Source: Pseudophaeobacter profundi
GTDB taxonomy: Bacteria > Pseudomonadota > Alphaproteobacteria > Rhodobacterales > Rhodobacteraceae
Direction: 5' to 3'
Assembly (NCBI RefSeq): GCF_029697505.1
Contig: NZ_JARJEF010000007.1
Location: 62,001 to 126,000, forward strand
Length of the DNA: 64,000 nucleotides
The notes under the pieces are model-generated. The model made no database searches. It worked only from the letters and a program-made list of their open reading frames with translations, and had not been told where the DNA came from. Positions 55,356 through 64,000 of this stretch are shown here, piece by piece; the stretch's first letter is position 1; the number at the start of each line of letters is the position of its first letter. A program made the position numbers and the translations under genes.

Positions 55356-56082
55356 CCGGATCAAACCCCAATTCACGCATCAACGCATCTGATTTTGCTT
55401 CCACCCGCTCTTCAAGAACAGCCATAAATTCCTTCCGATCCATGCCAGCCTCAATTGGGTCCAGAAATTCGACCACAGCAACACCAGGTTTGCGCATGAT
55501 TCCGGTGCGCGGCCAGAGCACGCCCACATTGGTCGCCACTGGCACACAGGTCTGACCAAGCTGTTCATAAAGAACTCCGGTACCAATCTTGTAGTCCGCC
55601 TTGACGCCGGGGGCGACCCGCGTGCCTTGCGAATAGATGATCAACTGGCCTGCCTCTTGGTGGCCCGTCTTGACGTCCTGCACCATCTTGTCGATGGCCG
55701 CGCCGCGCTTGCCACGATCGACCGCCACACAGTCCAGCAATTTGGCATATTGGCCAATCACCGGCGTGCGCAGGATTTCCTTTTTCATGATAAACTTGGC
55801 CGTTGGCAGTGCCGTGAAAATCATCATGATATCAAGGAAAGACTGATGCTTGGCGGCGATCAGGACCTCTCCCTGTGGTGGAGTGCCGCGCACTTCGCAG
55901 CGGATGCCGACCATCAGCCGTGCGGTCCAGAAGACCCAGCGCGAATAGCTTTTACAGCAGAGCCGCGCGCCGCGTTTGCTGAAAATCGCCCAGGGCGCAA
56001 AGGCTAGTCCAAAGATCGGCATCATCAGATAGATCTGAAAAACAAAAAGAAGCGACCGCAGCCACTGGAATGCAAATCTCAC
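55342..56082 (-). CDS. plsC: 1-Acyl-sn-glycerol-3-phosphate acyltransferase
   Basis: 246 residues. Acyltransferase boxes: KHQSFLD (catalytic H-x4-D), and YSQGTR in place of the common FPEGTR, a substitution known in alphaproteobacterial PlsC. N-terminal membrane segment. Makes phosphatidic acid from lysophosphatidic acid at the inner membrane. Start overlaps the ftsX stop by 4 bases. Confidence 0.9.
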   Translation of the reverse strand: MRFAFQWLRSLLFVFQIYLMMPIFGLAFAPWAIFSKRGARLCCKSYSRWVFWTARLMVGIRCEVRGTPPQGEVLIAAKHQSFLDIMMIFTALPTAKFIMKKEILRTPVIGQYAKLLDCVAVDRGKRGAAIDKMVQDVKTGHQEAGQLIIYSQGTRVAPGVKADYKIGTGVLYEQLGQTCVPVATNVGVLWPRTGIMRKPGVAVVEFLDPIEAGMDRKEFMAVLEERVEAKSDALMRELGFDPDAVS

Positions 56083-56978
56083 GCTAAATCTCCAAGACGT
56101 TTTTTCGCGGCGCGACTGGTCGCAACAAAGGCCACCAATGCCCCCAGCGGCGGGATCAGCAGCGGTAGGCCCCAGGTCCAGCCCTGAAAGCCCAAGCCCG
56201 TCAGGAAACCGCCTTCATTCGAGGCGGCCGGCATCAGCCAGACACCAATCATCCCCAGCACCATGCCAGCCGCAGCACCACCCAGGGCGCGCAGGGTAAA
56301 GCGGCGGATAAAGGCATGGGCGATATAACTGTCCAGGGCGCCCACCAGACGCAGCACCTCGATCACCTGGGCATTGGCTGCAAGGGCCGCATTGGCCGCC
56401 AGGGTGATCATCGCCGCCGTCGCCCCCGCAATCAGCAGGATCGCAACCGTCCCCAGCCGTCGCAGCGCCCGCGCGGCATCCACCAGGGGGGCGCGCCAGC
56501 GGGTGTGATCGTCCAGCACCGCACCGGGGACTTCGGCCTGCAGGCGCAGGCGCAGCCCGGTGCCGTCATAGCCCGGATCATCTTCGATCACTTCGATCAA
56601 CTGCGGCACCGGCAGGCCGTCAAGCACGAGCGAAGACCCGAACCAGGGCGCCAGCAGCGCGGCCTGTTCCGTATCGCTCAGGGCGCGGGCCGAGGCCACA
56701 CCGGGGGTTTGCTGCAAAATGGTCAGCGCCGCCTCGGTCTGGGCCAGACGTTGTTCGGCGGGTGCATTGATACGCAGTGTTGCCGCCCGGGCCAGCTCAT
56801 CCGCCCAGCGGGTGGCCAACCGTCCCGATGCCAGTGACAGCGCCAGGGCAAAAACCGCCAGAAAGGCCATCGCCCCGGCAACAAACAGCGTCAACTGCGC
56901 GGTGAACCCGCTTGGCGGCACAACCCGATCGGCCTGGGCATCGCCCATAATCAACTTGCGCAGGCGTCCTTCGCTCAT
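56079..56978 (-). CDS. ftsX: Cell division protein FtsX (ABC permease)
   Basis: 299 residues, four membrane helices: one near residue 35, then a periplasmic loop, and three in the C-terminal half (VAILLIAGATAAMITLAANAA, AAGMVLGMIGVW, LLIPPLGALVAFVAT). GALDSYIAHAFIRRFTLRAL is the FtsX-type coupling region. With FtsE it controls murein hydrolase activation at the septum. Overlaps ftsE by 4 bases. Confidence 0.93.
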   Translation of the reverse strand: MSEGRLRKLIMGDAQADRVVPPSGFTAQLTLFVAGAMAFLAVFALALSLASGRLATRWADELARAATLRINAPAEQRLAQTEAALTILQQTPGVASARALSDTEQAALLAPWFGSSLVLDGLPVPQLIEVIEDDPGYDGTGLRLRLQAEVPGAVLDDHTRWRAPLVDAARALRRLGTVAILLIAGATAAMITLAANAALAANAQVIEVLRLVGALDSYIAHAFIRRFTLRALGGAAAGMVLGMIGVWLMPAASNEGGFLTGLGFQGWTWGLPLLIPPLGALVAFVATSRAAKKRLGDLA

Positions 56979-57652
56979 AGATCTGCCCCCGCTTGGTGCA
57001 ATTGTCTGGCTGAAATCCGCAGCACGCGGGCCTGCACCTGTTTCTTGGCGGCCCGGATCAGCGACATATCATGGGTTGCCACCAGGATGGTCTTGCCCAT
57101 GCGGTTCAGCTCGACCAGCAGCTGCAGCAGGCGCTGTGACATGTCCCAATCGACGTTGCCGGTGGGTTCATCGGCGATGATCACATCCGGCGACAGAATC
57201 ACCGAACGCGCCAGGGCCGCCCGCTGTCGTTCCCCACCAGACAATTCTGGCGGCAGCGCATCAGCCCGCTGCGACAGGCCAACCCAGGTCAGCAGCTCCC
57301 GCAGGTTGGCGTCTTCCTGGCTCAGATCCTTGCCCGCGACAGTCAGCGGCAGCGCAATATTTTCGATCACCGACAGATGATCGAGAAACCGGCAATCCTG
57401 ATGCACCACGCCAACGCGACGGCGCAGATGCGCCATCTGGTCACGATCCAGCCCGCGCACATCCATGTTCATGGCCCGCACCCGTCCCGAGGTCGGCGTC
57501 AGCGCCCCATAGCAGAGTTTCAACAGGGTGGTCTTGCCCGCGCCCGATGGCCCTGTCAGGAAATGAAACGATCCCGGCGCCAGCTTTACCGAGACATCGC
57601 TCAGCAGTTCCCCGCCTCCGTAGTTGTAGCCAACGTTTTCCAGCTCTATCAC
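56975..57652 (-). CDS. ftsE: Cell division ATP-binding protein FtsE
   Basis: 225 residues from GTG 57652, 6 bases after GGGGA; the upstream in-frame extension to 57742 is not conserved sequence. Walker A GPSGAGKTTLL, signature LSGGERQR, Walker B VIIADEPTGN, and H-loop ATHD. Divergent from the zinc-ribbon gene; the 202-bp gap must hold both promoters. Confidence 0.95.
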   Translation of the reverse strand: MIELENVGYNYGGGELLSDVSVKLAPGSFHFLTGPSGAGKTTLLKLCYGALTPTSGRVRAMNMDVRGLDRDQMAHLRRRVGVVHQDCRFLDHLSVIENIALPLTVAGKDLSQEDANLRELLTWVGLSQRADALPPELSGGERQRAALARSVILSPDVIIADEPTGNVDWDMSQRLLQLLVELNRMGKTILVATHDMSLIRAAKKQVQARVLRISARQLHQAGADL

Positions 57653-57854
57653 GACGGTCCCCTGTTTGCGCCAGCCAGTTTTGCCCCAGCAGCCCGCCAG
57701 TTTCAATGGGCCATGGGGCAATGCCGCCAAACCAAGCCGCACAACGCCAGGACAAATCGCAATTCACCCTTTCGCGACAGCCCCGAACTGCCTATTGTTA
57801 TTTAGAAATACTGCCGACAGTTACCCGGATGCCTCCGGGGCCAAGGAGATCTTT

Positions 57855-58868
57855 ATGCGCCTGACCTGCCCGAATTGCGGTGCCCAGTACGAAGTGCCGG
57901 ATGACGTCATTCCACCAGAAGGCCGTGATGTGCAGTGCTCTAACTGCGCCGATACCTGGTTTCAGCATCCCGTTGGTTTTGTGGCTGACACCGATCCCGG
58001 TGAGGCAGATACCACCGCTGCGGCACAAACGCCGCCCCAACCAGAATCCCAGCCAGATCCAACGCCAGTACCCGCACCGGAGCCAGAACCTGAAGCCCCG
58101 GCGGCAACGGGGGCCGAAGCCACCGATCAGCCCGCAGCCTCGCACCGCGATGCCGACGCAAAGGACGCAGCCCCCGAAGCCGAGGAACCAGCGCCCGCAC
58201 CTGCGGAGCCGGAAGCCCCGCCAGCGGCAGCCACCGCTACCCCGGAAGCAGCCCCAGAGGCGGCAGATCAGGACAGCACTGCGGCGAGTGACGAAACCAA
58301 GGACGCAGCAGACCCTGCACCGAAACCGCGCAGCCTTGACCCCGCGCTAAGCGACATCCTACGCGAAGAAGCCGAGCGAGAAACCACCCTGCGCGCCGCC
58401 GATCAGGGCAAGCCGCGGCCACAACCGCTAGAGACCCAGTCCAATCTGGGGCTGGATGACCTGCCTGAAGACGGGGCGGCCCAGCGGTCCCGGCAGGCGC
58501 AGGACCGCATGGCACGTCTGCGCGGCGAAGATCCACGCCGCCTCGCTGCCGAGGCCAGCGGGTTAAAACGTGGCGTTCTGCCCGACATCGAAGAAATCAA
58601 CTCAACCCTGCGCACCGCAGACACGCCAATGCCGCCGCCCGGCCCCAACGAACAATCCGCGCCACGGCGTAAATCGGGATTTACCCGCGGGTTTGCCTTG
58701 GCAATTCTTCTCGTCGTGGTGCTGGTCATGACCTATAGCAATGCATCGCAAATCGCCGAGGCCGTACCCCAGGCCGACCCCTATTTGAGCAGCTACGTCA
58801 CCTGGGTGGATCAGGCGCGGCTTTGGCTTGATGCCCAGGTCAGCGCGCTGCAACAGCCACAGATCTAA
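57855..58868 (+). CDS. Zinc-ribbon (MJ0042-type) membrane-anchored protein
   Basis: 337 residues from ATG 57855 with SD AAGGAG. N-terminal MRLTCPNCGAQYEVPDDV and a second CSNC make an MJ0042 zinc ribbon. Residues 40-180 are a low-complexity Pro/Ala/Glu tether. A hydrophobic helix FALAILLVVVLVMTY near residue 280 precedes a short tail. A cytoplasmic sensor tied to the inner membrane is plausible. Similar proteins occur beside ftsEX in Rhodobacterales, so a link to division is possible but unproven. Confidence 0.85.
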   Translation: MRLTCPNCGAQYEVPDDVIPPEGRDVQCSNCADTWFQHPVGFVADTDPGEADTTAAAQTPPQPESQPDPTPVPAPEPEPEAPAATGAEATDQPAASHRDADAKDAAPEAEEPAPAPAEPEAPPAAATATPEAAPEAADQDSTAASDETKDAADPAPKPRSLDPALSDILREEAERETTLRAADQGKPRPQPLETQSNLGLDDLPEDGAAQRSRQAQDRMARLRGEDPRRLAAEASGLKRGVLPDIEEINSTLRTADTPMPPPGPNEQSAPRRKSGFTRGFALAILLVVVLVMTYSNASQIAEAVPQADPYLSSYVTWVDQARLWLDAQVSALQQPQI

Positions 58869-58918
58869 GCGGCCCCTCTGCGCCGCAACCGCTGGCGACC
58901 CAGGGCTATCAAGCAGAG

Positions 58919-58954
58919 GCGCACTCCTCGAGTATGCCGCTCGGGAGAGGCGCC
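58919..58954. other. Imperfect hairpin between convergent genes
   Basis: GGCGC-aCTC-CtCGAG can fold on CTCGgGAG-agGCGCC across 58919-58954. It lies between the zinc-ribbon gene and the DUF4175 gene and may end both transcripts. No clear T-run. Confidence 0.3.
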
Positions 58955-59039
58955 CAGTTTAGAGCGATACGTAAAATCAAATAGTCAGAGCCAGTCGCGC
59001 GACTGCAAATGAACGCGACGGGCTTTTAGCTTGGTCGGT

Positions 59040-61721
59040 TCAGAACTGTTCCAGCAGGCGCTCAAAATAGTTGCGTTCTTCTTCGCTGCGCTCCATCTCG
59101 CCGGCCCGGCGGCGCAGTTCTTTCAACAGATCCCAGGCGCGACGATGTCCGCTCCCTTCGCCAAACTCTGAATTGCGCTCATCTCCCAGCCCCGAGCCAT
59201 TGCGGTCGCGGCCCAGGGGATCAGCCTGCGCCGAGGGGGAGGCTGCGCCCTGTCCCTGTCCGGGCTGCTGATTTTCCGCCAGGGCCTCGCCCAAGGCGCG
59301 CAGACCTTCACGCAAGGCTTCCATAGCTTCGGACTGCTGGTCGATCGCCTCGGCCAGCTCCCCCCGGCGCAGCGCCTCTTCGGCACCATCCATCGCCCGC
59401 CCGGCGCGATCCAGCGCCTCGGCTGTGGCTGCCCCATCAGAGCCCTGCCCCAGAGGCAGCCCCTCTTGTTGGCGGCGCAGCGCCTCGCGCAGCGCGCGTT
59501 GCTGCGCGGCCAGGCTATCGGCACTTGGGCTGCCCGCCTGGCCACCACTGGGGTCACTGCTGTCGCCCCCAGCCTGGCCGCTACCGTTCTGGCCCGCACG
59601 GTCGCCTGACTGGCCGTCTTGCCCCTGCTGGCCCGCGCCGTTTTCGCCGCCCTGACCGCCCTGGTGCTGTTGCCCCCGGCCCTGTCCGCCGCTGCGGCCT
59701 TCGTTCTGCTGGCTTTCACCGGTCTGGGCATTGGGGTTGAACTGTTCCTGCAAATTGCGAAAGGCCTGATCCGAAAGACCCTGCTGCTGTTGCAGCCTCT
59801 CGCCAAGATCTTCCATCGCCTGTTGCCCGTCAGAGCCACCCTGCCCCTGCTGGTTCTGGCTCATCCGCATGTTTTCCATCATCCGTTGAAACTCTTCCAG
59901 GGCCTGCTCAGCCTCGGCCATACGTCCCTGTTCCATCAGTTCCTGAATCCGGTCCATCATTGCCTGCAAATCCTGCTGGCTAAGCGTGATAGCGTTTTCC
60001 GGCGACTCGCCGCCCGCCCCGCCGTCCCGCTGGGCCTGACGCTGCAACTGGCGCATATAGTCCTGGGTTGCTTCACGCAGTTTTTGCATCAGCTGGGCAA
60101 TCTCTTCGTCGCTGGCCCCGTCGCGCATTGCCTGGCTCAGGCGTTCTTTTGCCTGCTGCATCCGCGCCAGCGCATCGCCGATATCGCCCTCCTCCAGGCT
60201 CTGCGCCAGCGCCCAGAGCGCGGCAGCCGCCTCGTCCCGTTCATCTGTGCGGATCAGGGGCGGCTTGGCGGCAGTCAGCGCGGCGCGCTGCATTGCGGCC
60301 TCCAAGCGACGCAGAATAGCCCGCATCTGCAAATAGTTACCCGCCGCGCGAAACAGGGTCTGTGGGCGGTGCGACAGCGCCCGCAACAGCTGCGTCACCC
60401 GCCGCGTATTGGCGCGCGCCCAAAGAAGATCCCGCCGCTGTTCCGCCACAGCGGCCGCCAATGGATCAAAGAAACGCGGTGCCACCAGCGGCGCGCCCAG
60501 CACCGCAGACTGCGAGCTCTGGCCCGCCGCATCCTGCAGCGACAGATGAAAGGTCACCGGCAGATTGGCCCAGGGATGGGCGGCAAAATCCTCGATCAAC
60601 ACCTCTTCAAAGGTCTGCCGAGAGCCACTGACAGGCAGGGGCAGGTCGAGCACGAGATCTTCGGTCTTTTCGGGGTCCGCAGCCAGGCCGTGGTGACGGG
60701 GTACCGCCAGCAGATCCAAAGCGATCCGCACCTTGCCACTGGTAACACCATAATCATCCTGCGCCAGAAACCGCAGCGACAAGGCGCCCTCTTCCGTCAG
60801 CTCGGGCAGGCCCATGATTGCAATCTGCGGCGGCTGATCCGGCAACATCGCAACAGTCCAACTGCGCCCGCCTCGCCCCTGGATTTCCAACTGACCAGAG
60901 CGCTGAACCATCACTGCATGGTCCATCCTGCCAACGGTCTCTTCTGCAGCGGTTTCAGCAGGCAATGCCTCTGCGTCGGGAGCTGCCAGGCTCTGCTTCA
61001 GTTGCAATGCCCCCTCGCTGCCATAAAAGCGCAGGGTAATCCGGCTGCCCTCAGCCAGCTCCAGCCGCTCTGCCGCCTGATCATTCAGATAGAGCACCGG
61101 CAAGCCGGTATAGCGCGGCGGCTCGATCCAGCCCTCCCAGGACGGGCCCGTCGCGCCCAGATCCCCGCCGCCCGGCACCATCGCCGTCAGGCTGCCAACC
61201 CGCCAGAGCGAGCCAAAGATCAGCGCAATCACCAGCGCAATCAGCGCAACATAGCGCAGCGCAAAAGGGTCAGCCGCAGCAATCCGCAGGTTTGGTGCCG
61301 CGGGTTTGGCCGCAGCCGCCGCCTGCGCCATACGCGCCTGATGCGCCTGCCACAGCGCCGTAGCCCCCGCATCGTCCTGGCCAATCGCCTGGGTGTCCAG
61401 CAAGGCGCTGACCGGGCGCCCTGGCAGGTTGGCATCCAACCGCGCCAACGCTTCGTTCCGGTGCGGCCAGCGAAAGCGCCACAACCCAAAGGCCAGCGCC
61501 CCCAGCGCCGCCCCCGCGGAAAGCACAACCGCTATCCAGAAAAGAACTGGCGCAACAAGATCATGCAGGCCTAGCATCAGCGCCGCAATTGCCGCCATCA
61601 CAACAGAGGCCAGGGGCCAAAAAGCACGCAGGGCGCGTTCGCAAAGCATACCCGCCTGCGTCAGCCGAAGCGGCCATCGCAGGGGATGCAAGCGTGGATC
61701 AGCCTTGCCGTGTCGCGCCAT
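59040..61721 (-). CDS. DUF4175 (TIGR02302) large membrane-anchored protein
   Basis: 893 residues from ATG 61721, chosen for the strong SD GGGAGG 10 bases before it; ATG 61775 (18 residues longer) is possible. Two N-terminal membrane helices and a third near residue 160 (YVALIALVIALIFGSLW). A large periplasmic domain follows, then helical coiled-coil segments with a Gln/Gly/Ser-rich low-complexity region around residues 640-760 (QGQGGSDGQQ). This order fits TIGR02302 of alphaproteobacteria; function unknown. It is 66 bp downstream of lysA. Confidence 0.85.
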   Translation of the reverse strand: MARHGKADPRLHPLRWPLRLTQAGMLCERALRAFWPLASVVMAAIAALMLGLHDLVAPVLFWIAVVLSAGAALGALAFGLWRFRWPHRNEALARLDANLPGRPVSALLDTQAIGQDDAGATALWQAHQARMAQAAAAAKPAAPNLRIAAADPFALRYVALIALVIALIFGSLWRVGSLTAMVPGGGDLGATGPSWEGWIEPPRYTGLPVLYLNDQAAERLELAEGSRITLRFYGSEGALQLKQSLAAPDAEALPAETAAEETVGRMDHAVMVQRSGQLEIQGRGGRSWTVAMLPDQPPQIAIMGLPELTEEGALSLRFLAQDDYGVTSGKVRIALDLLAVPRHHGLAADPEKTEDLVLDLPLPVSGSRQTFEEVLIEDFAAHPWANLPVTFHLSLQDAAGQSSQSAVLGAPLVAPRFFDPLAAAVAEQRRDLLWARANTRRVTQLLRALSHRPQTLFRAAGNYLQMRAILRRLEAAMQRAALTAAKPPLIRTDERDEAAAALWALAQSLEEGDIGDALARMQQAKERLSQAMRDGASDEEIAQLMQKLREATQDYMRQLQRQAQRDGGAGGESPENAITLSQQDLQAMMDRIQELMEQGRMAEAEQALEEFQRMMENMRMSQNQQGQGGSDGQQAMEDLGERLQQQQGLSDQAFRNLQEQFNPNAQTGESQQNEGRSGGQGRGQQHQGGQGGENGAGQQGQDGQSGDRAGQNGSGQAGGDSSDPSGGQAGSPSADSLAAQQRALREALRRQQEGLPLGQGSDGAATAEALDRAGRAMDGAEEALRRGELAEAIDQQSEAMEALREGLRALGEALAENQQPGQGQGAASPSAQADPLGRDRNGSGLGDERNSEFGEGSGHRRAWDLLKELRRRAGEMERSEEERNYFERLLEQF

Positions 61722-61787
61722 CAGAGCTCTGCCTCCCTTGGGCCTTGCCTTAGGTGGCGTCTCTCGCCGGGACATCTGCCCGTGCGG

Positions 61788-63053
61788 CTACAACCACTCT
61801 GGGATGGTATCGCGGTTTATCATTTCGTCAAAGTCCGGACGTGCGCGAATAACCGCAAATTGATCCCCATTGACCAGAACCTCCGGGATCAGCGGCCGTG
61901 AATTATATTCGCTGGCCATCACCGCGCCATAGGCCCCGGCACTGCGAAAGGCGATCAAATCCCCGGCCGCCAGTGGCGGCATGGTGCGTTCCTTGGCAAA
62001 GGTATCGCCACTTTCGCAGACCGGGCCAACAATGTCATAGGCCAGGCTTTCGATCCCCGGCGCCGGTTCATTGACCGCAACAATATCATGGTAGGCCTCA
62101 TACATGGCCGGGCGGATCAGATCATTCATCGCGCCATCAATGATCAGGAACTGGCGGTCTTCGCCCGATTTAACATAGATCACACGGCTGACCATCAGGC
62201 CCGCGTTGCCGGCAATCAAGCGGCCTGGCTCGATCTCAATTTCACAGCCCAGATGCCCGAGGGTCTCCTTGATCAGCTGGCCATATTCGATCGGCAGCGG
62301 CGGTGCCTCGTTCGAGCGGGTATAGGGAATGCCCAAGCCACCGCCCAGATCCAGGCGGCGGATGTCATGGCCATCAGAGCGCAGGCTTTCGGTCAGCTCA
62401 GCCACCTTCTCATAGGCCTTGCGGAAGGGCTCCAGATCGGTCAACTGCGAGCCAATATGCACGTCAATCCCCACCACCTGCAGCCCCGGCAGACTGGCCG
62501 CATGGGCATAAACAGCGCGGGCCCGCGCAATGGGAATGCCAAATTTATTCTCGGATTTTCCGGTGGCAATCTTGGCATGGGTCTTTGCATCCACGTCCGG
62601 GTTAACCCGAATGGTGATCGGTGCCACCTGGCCCAGCTCCTGCGCGATGGCGCTGATCACCTCCATCTCCGGTTCGCTCTCGACATTGAACTGTCGAATG
62701 CCGCCGCTCAGCGCGGTGCGGATTTCCTCGGCGGTCTTGCCAACGCCGGAAAACACGATCTTGTCACCAGACACCCCAGCCGCCTTGGCGCGCAGATATT
62801 CCCCCTGGCTGACCACATCCATCCCTGCACCCGCCTGCGCCAGGGTCTTCAGGATCGCCTGATTGCTGGCCGCCTTCATGGCATAGCATACCAGATGATC
62901 CATACCTTCCAGCGCCTCGTCAAACAGGCGGAAATGGCGCAGCAGCGTCGCCGAGGAATAGACATAAAACGGCGTGCCCACAGCAGCCGCAATCTCGGCA
63001 ACTGGCACATCTTCGGCGTAAAGCGCGCCGTCGCGGTAAAGAAAGTGATCCAT
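61788..63053 (-). CDS. lysA: Diaminopimelate decarboxylase
   Basis: 421 residues. PLP-binding Lys60 in CYAMKAASNQ, HIGSQL, GGGLGIPY, EPGRLIAGNAG and the active-site CESGDTF are all present. Last step of lysine synthesis. Upstream lie the structured repeat (copy B) and two lipoproteins following argH, the frequent alphaproteobacterial order argH-lipoprotein-lysA-TIGR02302. Confidence 0.97.
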   Translation of the reverse strand: MDHFLYRDGALYAEDVPVAEIAAAVGTPFYVYSSATLLRHFRLFDEALEGMDHLVCYAMKAASNQAILKTLAQAGAGMDVVSQGEYLRAKAAGVSGDKIVFSGVGKTAEEIRTALSGGIRQFNVESEPEMEVISAIAQELGQVAPITIRVNPDVDAKTHAKIATGKSENKFGIPIARARAVYAHAASLPGLQVVGIDVHIGSQLTDLEPFRKAYEKVAELTESLRSDGHDIRRLDLGGGLGIPYTRSNEAPPLPIEYGQLIKETLGHLGCEIEIEPGRLIAGNAGLMVSRVIYVKSGEDRQFLIIDGAMNDLIRPAMYEAYHDIVAVNEPAPGIESLAYDIVGPVCESGDTFAKERTMPPLAAGDLIAFRSAGAYGAVMASEYNSRPLIPEVLVNGDQFAVIRARPDFDEMINRDTIPEWL

Positions 63054-63115
63054 AAAAGGCGATTAGACCAAAACAACGATCTGTGGCAAATGATTCCCGC
63101 CCCCAGCCCCGCGGG

Positions 63116-63289
63116 TCAAGGGCCGCTCTGCGGCGGCGCCTGGGCGCCGTTTACCCTTGAGGCGCCTCCTGAAACACAGTTGAACTGGCTCTTTGAGGGC
63201 AAGCCTGCCCCTCAAAGACCTCTCAGCAAAGAAAAACACCGCGCGTCAGCGCGGTGCTCGGCCCAACTCTGCGCGGGGCCCGTCAGGGC
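63116..63289. repeat. Structured dispersed repeat, copy B
   Basis: Same block order as copy A at 20801. TCAAGGG (63116-63122) / CCCTTGA (63154-63160) enclose CCGC-tct-GCGG (63123-63133) and CGGCGCC-tg-GGCGCCG (63134-63149). Then a hairpin CTTTGAGGG/CCCTCAAAG (63191-63217), GACCTCTCAGCA (63217-63228), CACCGCGC-gtca-GCGCGGTG (63237-63256), CGGCCCAAC (63259-63267) and CCCGTCAGGGC (63279-63289). It fills most of the 281-bp gap upstream of lysA. Confidence 0.75.
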
Positions 63290-63334
63290 ATCAAGTCAGC
63301 GGCGGGAGCCCCCCGCCAGACCTGGACGCCCCCT

Positions 63335-63508
63335 TCAAAATCGATGCGACACGCCCACCCTGCCATAGCCAGACACCCGTAGGCCGGACGCCGTCGGCGC
63401 GGCCTGCTCCGCAGCTGGGGGCTGGGCATAGGATTGCGGTAGATCACAGGCAGAAAGGCTGAGCACAGAGGCCGCCAAAAGCCCAATCAGCAAGCGAGAA
63501 GGGATCAT
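63335..63508 (-). CDS. Small lipoprotein
   Basis: 57 residues from ATG 63508. Signal peptide (RLLIGLLAASVLSLSAC, lipobox LSAC, Cys21) and a 37-residue mature part ending RVSGYGRVGVSHRF. The C-terminal Gly/Val/Tyr-rich repeats look like a short beta-strand segment. Lies between argH and lysA, where small lipoproteins are often found. Function unknown. Confidence 0.65.
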   Translation of the reverse strand: MIPSRLLIGLLAASVLSLSACDLPQSYAQPPAAEQAAPTASGLRVSGYGRVGVSHRF

Positions 63509-63624
63509 AGGGAACGGGCCTTTTCCGGTTTCAGGTTGTCGTTCAGCGCGCCCCATCGGGGTATTCAAACCAGCCCACGGGCCAGCTGTTCAGACTGGTA
63601 AATCTGATCGGTCAAACATGTCGG

Positions 63625-63813
63625 TCAAAACCCGAGATAGACATTCAACGGCCCCTTGTGCAGCCCAACGGACCCACCCGCGTGCACACCGCTATTGGAC
63701 ACACCAACCCCCGCGTTCAATGAGGGGCGCATCGGCTCTCCGTCAACGCCGCAGGCGCTCACACTGGCACCCAAACCGGTGATTGCTATCACGTTGAGCA
63801 TCCATCTGCGCAT
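63625..63813 (-). CDS. Small lipoprotein next to argH
   Basis: 62 residues from ATG 63813 behind GGAGG; longer in-frame starts lack support. Signal peptide with lipobox VSAC (Cys21), then a Gly/Ser/Val-rich tail (NAGVGVSNSGVHAGGSVGLH). It resembles the lipoprotein at 63335 in plan (Gly/Val-rich alternating tail ending in Phe), so the two may be diverged duplicates. Confidence 0.65.
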   Translation of the reverse strand: MRRWMLNVIAITGLGASVSACGVDGEPMRPSLNAGVGVSNSGVHAGGSVGLHKGPLNVYLGF

Positions 63814-63915
63814 TGTCTCGCCTCCAAAACGGTCTGGCTCACCACCAGACAAAATGGTGATCATGGGCCACAAAACAAGGTGGCGCATGATCAAATTCAC
63901 GTCCCCAACACCCGA

Positions 63916-64000
63916 TCAGGCGTCAAGCATCGCCGTCCAGCGGGCCACCTGGGCGCGCACCTGCGCGGGCGCGGTGCCCCCATAGGACAGACGCGAGTTT
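63916..64000 (-). CDS. argH: Argininosuccinate lyase, C-terminal end only
   Basis: The last 28 codons are visible, entering from the right edge: NSRLSYGGTAPAQVRAQVAR then WTAMLDA and stop. SYGGTAPAQV is the typical ArgH C-terminus. The rest of the gene lies outside the window. Confidence 0.85.
   Translation of the reverse strand, partial: NSRLSYGGTAPAQVRAQVARWTAMLDA

Noticed and set aside
59619-61574. 651-codon plus-strand frame opposite the DUF4175 gene
   Set aside because: Antisense shadow; Arg/His/Gln-rich composition typical of reversed GC-rich coding DNA.

Overview
The window reads as a chromosomal segment of a marine-type alphaproteobacterium of the Roseobacter group (Rhodobacteraceae), probably close to Phaeobacter, Leisingera or Ruegeria. 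The basis is the GC-rich third codon positions, the combination of phenylacetyl-CoA, ethylmalonyl-CoA and TCA genes, a LuxR/LuxI pair, and several small families I know only from Rhodobacterales. The genus is inferred, not proven. No rRNA, tRNA, insertion sequence, prophage or CRISPR array was recognised.

Layout. 1-4.4 kb: a leftward operon of an AtuA-like protein and the two subunits of a biotin-dependent acyl-CoA carboxylase (the biotin carboxylase runs off the edge). 4.6-10.4 kb: a rightward phenylacetate block, paaJ-paaABC-paaDE plus an additional PaaA/PaaC-like protein. Two matching palindromes (CCGACC-N4-GGTCGG) precede paaJ and paaD. 10.5-13.9 kb: class IV aminotransferase, universal stress protein, a NifU-type Fe-S carrier behind an Irr-type iron box, then tsaB-rimI. 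14.0-18.9 kb: a BMP-type nucleoside ABC importer. 19.0-20.8 kb: TSUP permease and a TIGR02186-type membrane protein. 21-24.9 kb (leftward): SDR, RecD-like helicase, LuxI and LuxR. 25-31.7 kb: ccr, an acyltransferase, ecm, an H-NS-like protein and deoD. 31.8-33.3 kb: a DUF1989 protein and two very small genes.

33.4-41.9 kb is one long leftward block: mcl2-nnrU-DUF1737-mch-DUF1194-sdhCDA-lipoprotein-sulfotransferase-like-sdhB. 42.4-54.0 kb goes rightward: mdh, sucC, an orphan ORF, sucD, sucA, sucB, another orphan ORF, a MAPEG protein and lpd. Thus the malate dehydrogenase, succinyl-CoA synthetase, 2-oxoglutarate dehydrogenase and succinate dehydrogenase steps sit together. They are interleaved with ethylmalonyl-CoA pathway enzymes (mesaconyl-CoA hydratase, malyl-CoA thioesterase; ccr and ecm lie nearby), so acetyl-CoA assimilation and its entry into the TCA cycle are encoded as neighbours. 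54-64 kb: EthD protein, PPOX-like flavoprotein, plsC, ftsX-ftsE, a zinc-ribbon protein, a DUF4175 protein, lysA, two small lipoproteins and the end of argH.

Most noteworthy non-coding signals: (i) paired GTGATCAC palindromes spaced exactly 21 bp, present upstream of both sdhC and sucC at nearly the same distance from the start codon; (ii) a 174-193 bp dispersed element present twice (20.8 and 63.1 kb) whose stems differ in sequence but keep pairing; (iii) a hairpin that buries the Shine-Dalgarno sequence of the luxI-type gene; (iv) an Irr/ICE palindrome at the NifU-type gene; (v) paired paa operators. All functional statements are from reading sequence and family knowledge; no database search was run.
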